Under the pieces are notes generated by a model. The model worked only from the letters and a program-made list of their open reading frames with translations, made no database searches and was not told where the DNA came from. The position numbers and the translations under genes are program-made. DNA of 64,000 bases from Thermohalobaculum sp039513195 (GTDB lineage: Bacteria > Pseudomonadota > Alphaproteobacteria > Rhodobacterales > Rhodobacteraceae). Position 1 is the stretch's first letter. Each line of letters begins with the position of its first letter. This document shows, piece by piece, positions 8,349 through 19,145 of this stretch. The stretch spans positions 47,681 to 111,680 of the forward strand of contig JBCCRM010000015.1 in NCBI GenBank assembly GCA_039513195.1, in the 5' to 3' direction.

Positions 8349-9886
8349 TGGGCATCGAACCTTCCGAGATTTCGCGCATCCTGAAGGATCAGATAAAGAA
8401 TTTCGGTCAGGAGGCCGAGGTCACCGAGATCGGGCGGGTGCTGTCGGTCGGTGACGGGATCGCCCGCGTCTATGGCCTCGACCAGGTGCAGGCCGGCGAG
8501 ATGGTCGAGTTCCCCGGCGGTATCCGGGGCATGGTGCTGAACCTAGAGGTCGACAATGTCGGCATCGTGATCTTCGGCTCCGACCGGGACATCAAGGAAG
8601 GCGACACGGTCAAAAGGACCAACGCCATCGTCGATGTGCCCACGGGCAAGGGGCTCCTCGGTCGAGTGGTAGATGCGCTGGGCAACCCCATCGATGGCAA
8701 GGGTCCGGTCGACTCCGCCGAACGCCGCCGCGCCGATGTGAAGGCCCCTGGCATCATTCCGCGCAAATCGGTGCATGAGCCGATGGCGACCGGCCTGAAG
8801 GCGATCGACGCGCTGATCCCTATCGGCCGCGGCCAACGGGAACTTATCATCGGCGACCGCCAGACCGGCAAGACCGCCGTGGCGCTCGACGCGATCCTGA
8901 ACCAGCAGAGCTATAACGACGCCGCCGGCGACGACGAGAGCAAGAAGCTCTATTGCGTCTATGTCGCCGTCGGTCAGAAGCGATCGACCGTCGCGCAGTT
9001 TGTGAAGAAGCTGGAGGAGACCGGCGCGATCAACTACTCGATCGTTGTCGCGGCCACCGCGTCGGAGCCAGCGCCAATGCAGTATCTGGCGCCCTATTCC
9101 GCCTGCTCCATGGCCGAGTATTTCCGCGACAACGGCATGCACGCGCTGATCATCTATGACGATCTGTCGAAGCAAGCCGTTGCCTACCGTCAGATGTCGC
9201 TGTTGCTGCGTCGCCCGCCGGGGCGCGAGGCGTATCCGGGCGATGTTTTCTACCTCCATTCTCGCCTGCTGGAGCGGGCGGCGAAGATGAATGAGGACCA
9301 TCAGGCCGGATCATTGACCGCACTCCCGGTGATCGAGACCCAGGCGGGCGACGTGTCTGCCTATATCCCGACGAATGTTATCTCCATCACCGACGGTCAG
9401 ATCTTTCTGGAGACGGAGCTTTTCTATCAGGGCATCCGGCCGGCGGTGAATGTGGGTCTGTCGGTCAGCCGTGTTGGCTCGGCCGCCCAGACGAAGGCGA
9501 TGAAATCGGTTGCGGGCAAGATTAAGCTGGAACTGGCGCAATACCGCGAGATGGCGGCCTTCGCGCAGTTCGGTTCGGATCTCGACGCGGCAACCCAGCG
9601 GCTGTTGAATCGCGGCGCCCGCCTGACCGAACTGCTGAAACAGCCGCAATACGCGCCGCTGACCAATGCCGAGCAGGTATGTGTGATCTATGCGGGTACT
9701 CAGGGCTATCTCGACGACATGGATGTCGGCACGGTCGGCAAATTCGAGCAGGCCCTGCTGACTGAGCTGCGCGGCACCCAGGCCTCGCTGCTCAATGACA
9801 TCCGGGACAATGACCGCAAGGTTGACGGCGAACTGGCTGACAATATCAAGGCCGTGGTTGAGAACGTGAAGCGGACGCTCGCCTGA
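8348..9886 (+). CDS. atpA: F0F1 ATP synthase subunit alpha
   Basis: Regulatory nucleotide-binding subunit of F1, 512 residues, standard length. Walker A GDRQTGKT is at 169-176, and the conserved VGLSVSRVGSAAQ segment carries the arginine finger. Translation is coupled to atpH by the TGATG overlap. atpG follows after 29 bp with its own Shine-Dalgarno sequence (CAGGGAG). Confidence 0.98.
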   Translation: MGIEPSEISRILKDQIKNFGQEAEVTEIGRVLSVGDGIARVYGLDQVQAGEMVEFPGGIRGMVLNLEVDNVGIVIFGSDRDIKEGDTVKRTNAIVDVPTGKGLLGRVVDALGNPIDGKGPVDSAERRRADVKAPGIIPRKSVHEPMATGLKAIDALIPIGRGQRELIIGDRQTGKTAVALDAILNQQSYNDAAGDDESKKLYCVYVAVGQKRSTVAQFVKKLEETGAINYSIVVAATASEPAPMQYLAPYSACSMAEYFRDNGMHALIIYDDLSKQAVAYRQMSLLLRRPPGREAYPGDVFYLHSRLLERAAKMNEDHQAGSLTALPVIETQAGDVSAYIPTNVISITDGQIFLETELFYQGIRPAVNVGLSVSRVGSAAQTKAMKSVAGKIKLELAQYREMAAFAQFGSDLDAATQRLLNRGARLTELLKQPQYAPLTNAEQVCVIYAGTQGYLDDMDVGTVGKFEQALLTELRGTQASLLNDIRDNDRKVDGELADNIKAVVENVKRTLA

Positions 9887-9915
9887 GCCGCATCGCCTGA
9901 CAGGGAGCCCCGGCG

Positions 9916-10806
9916 ATGCCGAGCCTCAAAGATCTCCGCAACCGGATCAACTCGGTGAAGTCGACCCGGAAGATCACCTCGGCCATGAAGATGGTGGCCG
10001 CGGCAAAGTTGCGCCGTGCGCAAGAAGCGGCAGAAGCCGCACGCCCGTATGCGGAACGGATGGGGGCGGTGCTGTCGAACCTCGCCACGGCGAGCAAGGA
10101 CAGCCCGACGGCCCCGCGGCTGCTGGCCGGAACCGGCAAGGACGATGTGCATCTGTTGATCGTTGCAACCGCCGAGCGTGGCCTTTGCGGTGGTTTCAAC
10201 ACGCAGATCGTGAAGCTCGCCCGCGCCCATGCGGACAAACTGATCGAAGCAGGCAAGACTGTGAAGATGCTGACCGTCGCCAAAAAGGGTCGGGACCAAC
10301 TCAAACGCGACTATGCGGAGCACTTCGTCCACCATGTGGATATGACTGAGGTTCGGCGTCTCGGCTACACAGATGCGCAGCGGATCGCCGAGGATGTGCT
10401 GGCGCGGTTCGAGGCTGGCGAGTTCGACGTGGCGACGATCTTCTACAATCGGTTTAAGTCGGTGATCAGCCAAGTCCCGACGGCAAAGCAACTTATCCCT
10501 GCGAGTTTCGAGGTCGCGGACGAAGATACCCCGGCGGCTGATCAGGGCGGGACGAACTACGAGTACGAGCCGGAGGAGGACGCGATCCTCGCCGATCTCC
10601 TGCCGCGGAACATGGCGGTACAAGTTTTCGGCGCATTGCTGGAAAACGCTGCGTCGGAGCAGGGGGCACGCATGAGCGCGATGGATAATGCGACGCGCAA
10701 TGCGGGCGAGATGATCGACCGGCTGACGATCCAGTATAACCGGTCGCGCCAGGCCGCGATCACGAAAGAGCTCATCGAAATCATTTCGGGCGCCGAGGCG
10801 CTCTGA
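9916..10806 (+). CDS. atpG: F0F1 ATP synthase subunit gamma
   Basis: Central rotor shaft of F1, 296 residues. N-terminal helix MPSLKDLRNRINSVKSTRKI with TSAMKMVAAAKLRRAQ and C-terminal helix MDNATRNAGEMIDRLTIQYN followed by ITKELIEIISGAEAL are the family signatures. Located between atpA and atpD as in all F1 operons. Confidence 0.98.
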   Translation: MPSLKDLRNRINSVKSTRKITSAMKMVAAAKLRRAQEAAEAARPYAERMGAVLSNLATASKDSPTAPRLLAGTGKDDVHLLIVATAERGLCGGFNTQIVKLARAHADKLIEAGKTVKMLTVAKKGRDQLKRDYAEHFVHHVDMTEVRRLGYTDAQRIAEDVLARFEAGEFDVATIFYNRFKSVISQVPTAKQLIPASFEVADEDTPAADQGGTNYEYEPEEDAILADLLPRNMAVQVFGALLENAASEQGARMSAMDNATRNAGEMIDRLTIQYNRSRQAAITKELIEIISGAEAL

Positions 10807-10825
10807 CCAGACGAGGGAGGCACCC

Positions 10826-12246
<1,421 letters not shown>

Positions 12247-12250
<4 letters not shown>

Positions 12251-12444
12251 CGATGGGCGGACTGAAGCTGTCAGACTGCGTGAACGAGGTCTGCCCATGG
12301 TCGGGCAAGCCGGTGTCTGCGAACAGCCTGACACTCTACCGTGGCGCGGTCGTCGGTTTCTGCAATCCGGGATGCCGCGACAAGTTCGAGACGGCGGTGA
12401 CCGCGTTCGATGGGGCCCTTGCGTCCCGCACTGCCGCCGAGTGA
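12247..12444 (+). CDS. Small cysteine-rich YHS/TRASH-like protein inside the atp operon
   Basis: 65-residue protein lying between atpD and atpC, overlapping the atpD stop by four bases (GTG start; an in-frame ATG at 12253 is an alternative). The core is CVNEVCPWSGKPVSAN, then YRGAVVGFCNPGCRDKF, with cysteines at 11, 16, 38 and 42. The spacing CPWSGKP...GFCNPGCRDKF is like the YHS/TRASH metal-binding folds that use paired Cys around an aromatic GFC motif. Databases often label such proteins loosely (sometimes as glutathione S-transferase); I see no GST fold in so short a chain. Position inside the operon suggests a role in assembly or redox/metal sensing of ATP synthase, but that is inference. 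Confidence 0.75.
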
Positions 12445-12466
12445 CTGCCAGAAGGGACTAGCCGCG

Positions 12467-12850
12467 ATGAAATTCCAATTGGTGAGCCCGGAGCGGAGCC
12501 TGGCATCGGTCGATGCAGACACTGTGACGGTCCCCGGACAGGTTGGCGATTTGACCGCGATGCCCGGTCATGCGCCTTTCCTGACCACGCTGCGGCCTGG
12601 CCGTGTTGTGGTGCAAAGCGGCGGTGTCGAGACCGTCTATGTGGTGACTGGCGGCTTTGCGGAGATTTCGCCCGATGCCGTATCGGTTTTGGCGGAGGAG
12701 GCTGTTGAGGCGGCCGCGCTCGACCGGGCCTGGGTCGAGGAGCGGATCAAGCAGACCGAAGCCGCTCTCGCCGATGCCGGCACCGAGCGCGCTCAGATCG
12801 AGGCGCAAAAGCTGAGTGACTTCCGCTTTTTGGCAGAGCAGACCGCCTAG
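12467..12850 (+). CDS. atpC: F0F1 ATP synthase subunit epsilon
   Basis: Rotor subunit and intrinsic ATPase inhibitor, 127 residues. N-terminal beta-sandwich MKFQLVSPERSLASVDADTV with the conserved PGQVGDLTAMPGHAPFLTTL and a GGFAEI segment (63-68), then a short helical C-terminal part. ATG at 12467 chosen over an upstream frame because the conserved domain begins here and AGAAGGGA precedes it. Last gene of the operon; no clear intrinsic terminator is visible after it. Confidence 0.95.
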   Translation: MKFQLVSPERSLASVDADTVTVPGQVGDLTAMPGHAPFLTTLRPGRVVVQSGGVETVYVVTGGFAEISPDAVSVLAEEAVEAAALDRAWVEERIKQTEAALADAGTERAQIEAQKLSDFRFLAEQTA

Positions 12851-12989
12851 TCTCAAAGCTTCCGGCGCGCCTGCGCGATGTACGCGGCCTGTGTAGGCCA
12901 GCGGCTTCCGTATTCGGTTGCCTTTTGAAAGACATCTTTTTGTGGCCTAGCTATCCGCCGCGGTGATTTTGGCGTTGGGGGGCCGATCG

Positions 12990-13424
12990 ATGCTGCGACC
13001 TTTCGGGCTTTTCAGCGGCCTTACTGTATTGCTGCTCTCCGGATGTAAGACCGTTGAGGTGGATTTGGCTCTCCGCGGTATAGAGCCGTTGGAGGCGCCG
13101 GCTGTGCAGGCACTCTTCTCCGAAGCCAAGGCGCAATATTCGGGAAAGTTCTATCGATGGGATGCCAAATTCAGGGCCGATGGCACCGTTTCCGCGACCA
13201 TGATTTCTGATATCGGTGTCGAGACCGGTACCGGTATGTGGGAGGTAAACCAGGCGGGGGAACTTTGCCGCGCGTGGAACAATGGCTGGGGCGCCGGTCG
13301 GTATGGCTGCGGACGGATCTATCGCGACGGGGACGACATCGTCATGGTCCAAACCTCAGGCGCGACGGGCCTGACCGGATACGACGTCTTTCAGGTGAAC
13401 AAGTTGGTGCCCGCGGCCAGGTGA
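12990..13424 (+). CDS. Putative lipoprotein of unknown function
   Basis: 144 residues from the ATG at 12990, which sits after a GGGGGG run and gives a lipoprotein signal peptide (LFSGLTVLLLSGC, lipobox LSGC). The mature part has a compact beta-rich pattern: GKFYRWDAKFRADGTVSATM, GTGMWEVNQAGELCRAWNN, then YGCGRIYRDGDDIVMVQ. The pattern of a substrate-free small beta domain with two Cys resembles DUF995-like exported proteins, but I cannot assign it. Convergent with rppH, with only 8 bp between stop codons. Confidence 0.65.
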   Translation: MLRPFGLFSGLTVLLLSGCKTVEVDLALRGIEPLEAPAVQALFSEAKAQYSGKFYRWDAKFRADGTVSATMISDIGVETGTGMWEVNQAGELCRAWNNGWGAGRYGCGRIYRDGDDIVMVQTSGATGLTGYDVFQVNKLVPAAR

Positions 13425-13432
13425 GTGCGTGC

Positions 13433-13939
13433 CTATCCAGGCGCGCCCAGGATATCGCGAAACTCCTCGAACACTGCGCTATAGGTGTCGCGCTTGAACG
13501 GCACTATGCTGTCGATCAGGACCGACGGGGACATCCAGGCCCAGCGACGAAACTCCGGTTCGGCCGTTTCGATCTGGATCTCCGCGTCGTCGCCCAGAAA
13601 CCTCAACGCAAACCATCGCTGGGATTGGCCGCGAAACTTACCCTTCCAGATTTGCCCAACCAATTGGTTGGGGAGGTCATAGCGAAGCCACTGCGCGCTT
13701 TCCCGCAACAATTCGATACGATCAGGATCGATCCCGGTTTCTTCAGTCAGTTCCCGAAGGGCCGCATCCTGCGGGGTCTCCCCTTCATCGATGCCGCCCT
13801 GTGGCATCTGCCAGGCGTCATAGGGCGAATCCAACCGCTGACCCGCAAAGATTTCCCCGGCTTGGTTGAGAACCATAAGCCCTACGCATGGCCGGTAGGG
13901 CAGGGCGGTTATTGCAGACGCTTGTGGCTGATCGCTCAC
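13433..13939 (-). CDS. rppH: RNA pyrophosphohydrolase (Nudix)
   Basis: Removes pyrophosphate from 5' triphosphate mRNA ends, triggering decay. The complete Nudix box GGIDEGETPQDAALRELTEE is present, with LPYRPCVGLMVLN before it and WFALRFLG after, typical of RppH. Start placed at GTG 13939 because a GGGGGA sequence precedes it; an in-frame TTG at 13960 would add seven residues. Last gene of the leftward rsfS-to-rppH group, 66 bp after ctpA. Confidence 0.9.
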   Translation of the reverse strand: MSDQPQASAITALPYRPCVGLMVLNQAGEIFAGQRLDSPYDAWQMPQGGIDEGETPQDAALRELTEETGIDPDRIELLRESAQWLRYDLPNQLVGQIWKGKFRGQSQRWFALRFLGDDAEIQIETAEPEFRRWAWMSPSVLIDSIVPFKRDTYSAVFEEFRDILGAPG

Positions 13940-14005
13940 GGCGTCCCCCGTGTCGGACAAGGGTTGTAATAGGGGCGGCAGCGCGCCGCCCCAGACCGTG
14001 CGGCG

Positions 14006-15319
14006 TCAATCCGCTTGGTCGTAAATCGCCAGACCCGCTAACAGGTCGAGAGCATAGGCGAGTTGGAAATCCTCCGATCGAAGCTGCGCGGTCGCTTCGT
14101 GACGCGCCCTTTCTTCCTCCAGCTGGCGCTGCTCATCGTCTGTGAGGTCGTTTTCCAGGCTGCCGCGGAGATCCGCCTCTGACCGGGAACGGCGGTCCGC
14201 ATCCTCGTCCGCATCGGTCACGCGGCGTTCCTCGACCAGGATATCCGGCTCGATCCCCAACGCCTGGATCGACCGGCCAGAAGGCGTGAAATACCGCGCG
14301 GTGGTCAGCTTCATCGCGCCTTTGTCGCCGAGGCGCATCACCGTCTGCACCGAGCCTTTGCCGAAGCTCTTCGCGCCGAGGACAATCGCACGGCGCTGGT
14401 CCTGAAGCGCACCTGCAACGATCTCAGACGCCGACGCCGACCCCTCGTTGATGAGGACGATCAGGGGCTTGCCCTCTGTCAGATCGCCGGGGCGCGCATT
14501 GACCCGATCCGCTTCTTCCAGGTCGCGCCCCCGGGTCGAAACGATCTCTCCCTCCTCCAGGAACGCATCTGAGACAGCGATGGCCTGGCTCAGCAGGCCG
14601 CCCGGATTGTTGCGCAGATCGATGACAAAACCCGCGATCTGATCTGCGCCGATCTCGCGTTTGATCTTCTCGATCCCAGACTCGAGATTGTCATAGGTTT
14701 GTTCGTTGAACGTCGTGATCCGCAGAACGCCGACATTGCCTTCGGTCCGGGTGCGCACCGCTCGTATCTTGATCGTGTCGCGGACGATCGACACGTCGAA
14801 TGGTTCTTCCGCACCATCGCGGTTGATGGTGATCAGGATTTCGGAACCGACCGGCCCGCGCATCCGCTCGACCGCCTCGGACAGTGTCAGGCCGAGAACA
14901 GACTCACCGTCGATGTGCGTGATGAAGTCTCCGGCCTCCAGCCCTGCATTCGCGGCCGGGGTTTCGTCAATGGGCGCCACGACTTTCACAAAGCCGTTCT
15001 CCATCGTCACCTCGATCCCAAGGCCGCCGAACTCGCCCTTGGTCTGCTCTCGCATATCCTCGAAGCTCTCCGGCGGCAAATAGCCGGAATGCGGATCGAG
15101 TGATGCGAGCATCCCGTTGATCGCCGCTTCGATCAACTTTTGCTCGTCCGCTTCCTCGACATAGCTGGACCGCACGCGCTCGAAGATATCGCCGAAAAGG
15201 TCGAGATATTCGTAGGTGTTACGCGCGCTGCTCTCTTGTGCGGCGGTGGTGGGAACGAAGTGGGGAAGCACCGCCCCCATCGCGACGCCCGCCAACAATG
15301 CCATCATCGTTCTGCGCAT
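14006..15319 (-). CDS. ctpA: C-terminal processing protease CtpA (S41 family)
   Basis: 437-residue periplasmic serine protease. Signal/anchor segment MRRTMMALLAGVAMGAVLPHF, PDZ domain about 90-175 (GLGIEVTMENGFVKVVAPID) and S41 catalytic domain with DLRNNPGGLLSQAIAVSDAF, the Ser in NEGSASASEIVAGALQD and Lys in GAKSFGKGSVQ. ATG at 15319 is chosen because GAGG lies nine bases upstream and the signal begins there. It follows envC by 10 bp, so both murein-related genes are probably coexpressed. C-terminal tail is acidic and Arg/Glu rich (DEDADRRSRSEADLRG). Confidence 0.95.
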   Translation of the reverse strand: MRRTMMALLAGVAMGAVLPHFVPTTAAQESSARNTYEYLDLFGDIFERVRSSYVEEADEQKLIEAAINGMLASLDPHSGYLPPESFEDMREQTKGEFGGLGIEVTMENGFVKVVAPIDETPAANAGLEAGDFITHIDGESVLGLTLSEAVERMRGPVGSEILITINRDGAEEPFDVSIVRDTIKIRAVRTRTEGNVGVLRITTFNEQTYDNLESGIEKIKREIGADQIAGFVIDLRNNPGGLLSQAIAVSDAFLEEGEIVSTRGRDLEEADRVNARPGDLTEGKPLIVLINEGSASASEIVAGALQDQRRAIVLGAKSFGKGSVQTVMRLGDKGAMKLTTARYFTPSGRSIQALGIEPDILVEERRVTDADEDADRRSRSEADLRGSLENDLTDDEQRQLEEERARHEATAQLRSEDFQLAYALDLLAGLAIYDQAD

Positions 15320-15329
15320 AAATCTTGCC

Positions 15330-16445
15330 TCACTTCCTGTCAGCACGGAACCAAAGGGCGGGGTCCACCGGCTTTCCGGCGCGCCGCAGTTCCAAATACA
15401 TCACCTTGTCCTTGATCTGACCCTGTTGGCCAGCGGCTTCAAGCAAAAAGTCTTCACTTTCCGGCAGATCGGCACCCATATCCCCGAGGCGTTCGCCTGC
15501 CAGCACAGTTTCGCCGATCTGGCGGTCGATCCGGCCCAGCCCTGCGATCACCAACAACCAGCCGGCATCGGGTTCCAGAACAACCACTTGGCCATAGTCG
15601 GCCAGCGGTCCGGCATAGCGTAGGCTGGCATCTACCGGTGCCGTTACCGCCGCGTAGCCTGGGGCGGCGATGCGCCAACCCTGGCCTTTGCGGCCCTGGC
15701 GATCGGCATCGTCGAAACCGGCCGACAAAGTGCCGATCACCGGCCAGGGCAGGGTGCCCTTTGCGCTCTCGAACCCATCGGCGCGCCGCGGAGGGCTCAG
15801 CGAGCCAAGCTCTTGGGTCAGCCGCCCCAGTGTCTCTGCCTCTGCTGCCGCCCGGGCGGCCAGACGGCGATAGGTGTCCCGCTCGGGCATCAGGGGGCGG
15901 CGCCGGCCGAGCGCGGTGGACGTCTGGCCGCGCAGTTCCTGCAGGCTTTTGAGCGTCTCCGTCGCTTCCAGTCGTGCGACCTCTTGCGACACCCGAAGGC
16001 TCTGCAGTTGCGCTGCGCGCTCCGCAAAACCAGACCACTCCGCCTCGACGGGCGTCAGGACCCGACGGATGATCTCGGCCGTTCGCGCGGCGGTCACCGG
16101 CCCTTCCGGCAGCGCAAAGCTGGCCGATGGAGGTGCCCGCGACAGGGCCATCATGGCGGTCAACAGCATCGAAAACCGTTCATCTTCTGCCGAGAGGGCG
16201 GCCGTTGCCTCCCGCTCCGCCCGAGCGAGGCGACGCAGCCCGGCCCGATAGGCGAGAAGCGCGGCCTCCTGGGCGCGGATCGCCTTTCCCAGCGCTGCGA
16301 GACGGGCGCCACGCGGGTCCTTACCCACATCCTCCAACGCGCGCGACGCCTCGGCCAACAGCTTCCGCGCCTCGGTCAGGTCGTTCGACGCATTGGCGGG
16401 GACTGCGGCCAACAAGAACAAAGCTGTGAGCAGGCGCGCGATCAT
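15330..16445 (-). CDS. EnvC-like murein hydrolase activator (degenerate M23 domain)
   Basis: 371-residue secreted protein: signal peptide MIARLLTALFLLAAVPANA, a long Ala/Arg/Glu-rich coiled-coil region to about residue 220, then a LytM/M23-like domain (GWRIAAPGYAAVTAPVDASL). The zinc-binding residues of active M23 enzymes are missing: the HLHFE site reads MYLELRRAGK and the HxGxD site is absent, as in EnvC-type activators of amidases. Its ATG overlaps the gpmI stop by four bases (ATGA), and ctpA follows closely. Role in septal murein splitting is inferred from family and context. Confidence 0.85.
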   Translation of the reverse strand: MIARLLTALFLLAAVPANASNDLTEARKLLAEASRALEDVGKDPRGARLAALGKAIRAQEAALLAYRAGLRRLARAEREATAALSAEDERFSMLLTAMMALSRAPPSASFALPEGPVTAARTAEIIRRVLTPVEAEWSGFAERAAQLQSLRVSQEVARLEATETLKSLQELRGQTSTALGRRRPLMPERDTYRRLAARAAAEAETLGRLTQELGSLSPPRRADGFESAKGTLPWPVIGTLSAGFDDADRQGRKGQGWRIAAPGYAAVTAPVDASLRYAGPLADYGQVVVLEPDAGWLLVIAGLGRIDRQIGETVLAGERLGDMGADLPESEDFLLEAAGQQGQIKDKVMYLELRRAGKPVDPALWFRADRK

Positions 16446-17983
16446 GGCGTTTCGATCAGTAGGGAGCGACCGGTCATCTCGGGCGGCTGCGGCAGCCCCA
16501 TCAGCGCCAGCACCGTCGGCGCGAGATCGGCAAGCCGCCCACCGCCGGCCAGACCATACCGCGACGCGCCCACTAGTATGAGCGGCACGGGGTTGGTCGT
16601 ATGCGCGGTGTGCGGACCACCGGTTTCCGGATCGATCATCACCTCGCAATTGCCGTGGTCGGCGGTGACCAGCATCGCGCCGTCGGCTCTCTGCAGCGCT
16701 GACAGGGCGGTGCCGAGGCCCCGATCGGTTGCCTCGCAGGCTTTTACCGCAGCGTCGACTCTGCCGGTGTGGCCGACCATGTCGGGGTTTGCGAAGTTGA
16801 CCACGATCAGATCGTAGCCCCCATTGATCGCGGCCTCCAGCTTCTTGGTCACCTCCGCCGCCGACATCTCCGGCGCAAGATCGTAGGTCGCCACCCTCGG
16901 CGAGGGGGCGACATAGCGATCCTCGCCTGGATCCGGCGGTTCGACACCACCGTTCAAAAAGAAGGTGACGTGGGGATACTTCTCGGTCTCGGCGAGGCGA
17001 TACTGCTGCTTCCCCTGCGACGAGACCCAGCGGCCGAGCGTGTTCGCAATCTCCTCCGAAGGGAACATGCTGCTTAGGAAGGCGTTGAGCCTGTCCGAGT
17101 ACTCGACCATGCCAAGCGCAGCCGCAAGCGGCACGCGATTGCCGCGAGAAAACCCGTCGAAGTCCGGGTCGAGAAGAGCGGCCAGAATTTGCCGCGCCCG
17201 ATCCGCCCTGAAGTTGATGAAGAAGAGACCATCGCCCGCGGCAAGCCCTGGATAGTCGCCGATCTTGGTCGCTTTGATGAACTCATCCGTTTCGCCGCGC
17301 CTGTAGGCCGCGTCGATAGCCGCCAGGGCGTCGGGCGCGGTCTCCGCATCGGCGTGCCCTTCCGCCCGGGTCAGCAGCGTGTAGGCCTGCTCGACACGGT
17401 CCCACCGGTTGTCCCGATCCATGGCGAAGTATCGTCCGCAGACGGTGGCGACCTGGGTGTTCGGCAGATCGGCGAGTTGCGAGAGCAGTGCGGCCACCTG
17501 GTCCCGTGCAGTTTTCGGCCCAACATCGCGGCCGTCCGTGAAGAGATGCAGACGGACGGGCACGCCGGCCGCCGAGATTGCGCGGGCCGCGGCCGCCATG
17601 TGGTCCTGATGGCTATGCACGCCGCCGGGGCTTGCCAAGCCCATCACATGGGCCTCGCCGCCGCTGTCCTTCAGTTTCGCGATGAAGTCAGCCAGCGCGG
17701 CGTTCCCTGCGAAGCTGCAATCGGCAATGGCCCGGTTGATCTTGGGCAGATCCATCCAGACCACCCGTCCTGCCCCGATATTGGTATGCCCGACCTCCGA
17801 ATTCCCGATCTGCCCGGGGGGCAAGCCCACATCCTGGCCGCTTGCTGAAAGCGTGGTGCGCGGGTCGGTCTGCCAGATCCGGTCAAAATGCGGTGTTTGC
17901 GCCAGATGCGGCGCATTGCCCGGACCAGGCTCGGTCAGGCCCCAACCGTCGAGGATCATCAGCACAACCGGTTTTTGCGCCAC
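16442..17983 (-). CDS. gpmI: 2,3-bisphosphoglycerate-independent phosphoglycerate mutase
   Basis: Interconverts 3- and 2-phosphoglycerate in glycolysis using two Mn ions. 513 residues, full length. D12 in LMILDGWG and the catalytic Ser62 in GQIGNSEVGH are present, together with the C-terminal metal site TADHGNCEVM and HTAHTTNPVP. Cytosolic. Overlaps envC by four bases and follows rlmH by 48 bp in the same direction. Confidence 0.97.
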   Translation of the reverse strand: MAQKPVVLMILDGWGLTEPGPGNAPHLAQTPHFDRIWQTDPRTTLSASGQDVGLPPGQIGNSEVGHTNIGAGRVVWMDLPKINRAIADCSFAGNAALADFIAKLKDSGGEAHVMGLASPGGVHSHQDHMAAAARAISAAGVPVRLHLFTDGRDVGPKTARDQVAALLSQLADLPNTQVATVCGRYFAMDRDNRWDRVEQAYTLLTRAEGHADAETAPDALAAIDAAYRRGETDEFIKATKIGDYPGLAAGDGLFFINFRADRARQILAALLDPDFDGFSRGNRVPLAAALGMVEYSDRLNAFLSSMFPSEEIANTLGRWVSSQGKQQYRLAETEKYPHVTFFLNGGVEPPDPGEDRYVAPSPRVATYDLAPEMSAAEVTKKLEAAINGGYDLIVVNFANPDMVGHTGRVDAAVKACEATDRGLGTALSALQRADGAMLVTADHGNCEVMIDPETGGPHTAHTTNPVPLILVGASRYGLAGGGRLADLAPTVLALMGLPQPPEMTGRSLLIETP

Positions 17984-18031
17984 GCTCGTATTCCCTTCTC
18001 GTGAGGATCCCGGCCGGTCCCTTCTGGTGGG

Positions 18032-18502
18032 TTATTCGCGGTGATAGGGCGTGCCGGCGAGGATTGCCATGGCCCTGTAGAGCTGCTCGGCCAGCATCAC
18101 GCGCACCAGCCTATGGGGCCAGACCATCGGTCCGAGTGAAAGCGTCAGATCTGCCCGGCGCCGGACCGCAGCGCCATGTCCGTCGGCGCCGCCGATGAGG
18201 AAGGCGGCCTCGGCACTGCCCGTGTCGCGCCAGTCCGCCAGCCTCTTCGCGAAGTCGGTGCTGGTGACCGTCGTGCCGCGTTCTTCAAGAACCACAGCTC
18301 TGGCGCCACCAGCAAGGCCGATGAGCAGGGCGGATGCCTGGGCCTCCGGGTCGCGGGCCTTGCGCTCATCGACCTCCCGTAGGTCGACCGACCCAAACCC
18401 GATGGGCCGGCCCGTTGTCGCGGCGCGCGATAGGTAGCCTTTGACCAGCGCAGCTTCCAGGCAGTCTTTCAGCCGCCCGACTGCATGGATGCTCAACCGC
18501 AA
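18032..18502 (-). CDS. rlmH: 23S rRNA pseudouridine1915 N3-methyltransferase RlmH
   Basis: SPOUT methyltransferase acting on assembled ribosomes, 156 residues, standard size. Conserved FLIGGADGHG (SAM-binding knot) and the C-terminal LSLGPMVWPHRLVRVMLAEQ and LYRAMAILAGTPYHRE are diagnostic. The rsfS-rlmH order with 36-bp spacing is widespread in bacteria. Confidence 0.97.
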   Translation of the reverse strand: MRLSIHAVGRLKDCLEAALVKGYLSRAATTGRPIGFGSVDLREVDERKARDPEAQASALLIGLAGGARAVVLEERGTTVTSTDFAKRLADWRDTGSAEAAFLIGGADGHGAAVRRRADLTLSLGPMVWPHRLVRVMLAEQLYRAMAILAGTPYHRE

Positions 18503-18538
18503 GGTGCGATCTCGCCTTTCGACTCGCCAGAGAACCGG

Positions 18539-18916
18539 TTAAGCCGGCCGCGCCGTCCGATCCGGTGCCGGCAGCCACATCTTTTCGAGCTGATAGAAGC
18601 TCCGCACCTCTGGCCGGAAGATATGTACGATGACGTCGCCCGCATCGATCAGCACCCAGTCGGCGGCATCCTTGCCCTCGACCTTCGCGACGATCCCCAT
18701 CTCATGCTTGATCATCTCGAGCAGCTTCTCGGCCAGCGCTGCCACATGGCGCGACGAGCGCCCGGACGCAATAACCATATGATCCGCCACCTGCGACTTG
18801 CCGGCAAGGTCGATCGAAACGATCTCCTCCGCGCTTTCCATGTCGAGGGAGTTGAGGATACGGGAGAGCAGCTCCTGGCTCTCACGATCATCGGCCGAGG
18901 ATCCGGTTCCGGTCAT
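18539..18916 (-). CDS. rsfS: Ribosomal silencing factor RsfS
   Basis: Binds L14 on the large subunit and blocks subunit joining under starvation. 125 residues from ATG 18916; a GTG at 18943 in the same frame would add nine residues. The DUF143 core is clear: AEEIVSIDLAGKSQVADHMV, IASGRSSRHVAALAEKL, and DWVLIDAGDVIVHIF. First gene of the leftward rsfS-rlmH-gpmI-envC-ctpA-rppH run; nadD/proA, often upstream in other genomes, are not here. Confidence 0.93.
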   Translation of the reverse strand: MTGTGSSADDRESQELLSRILNSLDMESAEEIVSIDLAGKSQVADHMVIASGRSSRHVAALAEKLLEMIKHEMGIVAKVEGKDAADWVLIDAGDVIVHIFRPEVRSFYQLEKMWLPAPDRTARPA

Positions 18917-19145
18917 CGGCGTTTGGGCCCCGGTAGCGCCCACAACGAGCTGTCCAGTCAGAACGAGCCTCCGTCAGTCTGGCCGCAGCAACCCCGGTGG
19001 TCCCTGTTAACGACCTGCCAACAGAGCGGAAGATAGCGGAACGCGACCCCATTCTCAAGACAGCGGACCACGCGGCGGCTTCGGGGCCCTGGCGGGGCAC
19101 CACGGCGGCCTGTCCCTTGAACGCCGTTGGTCTACGGGAATAGCA

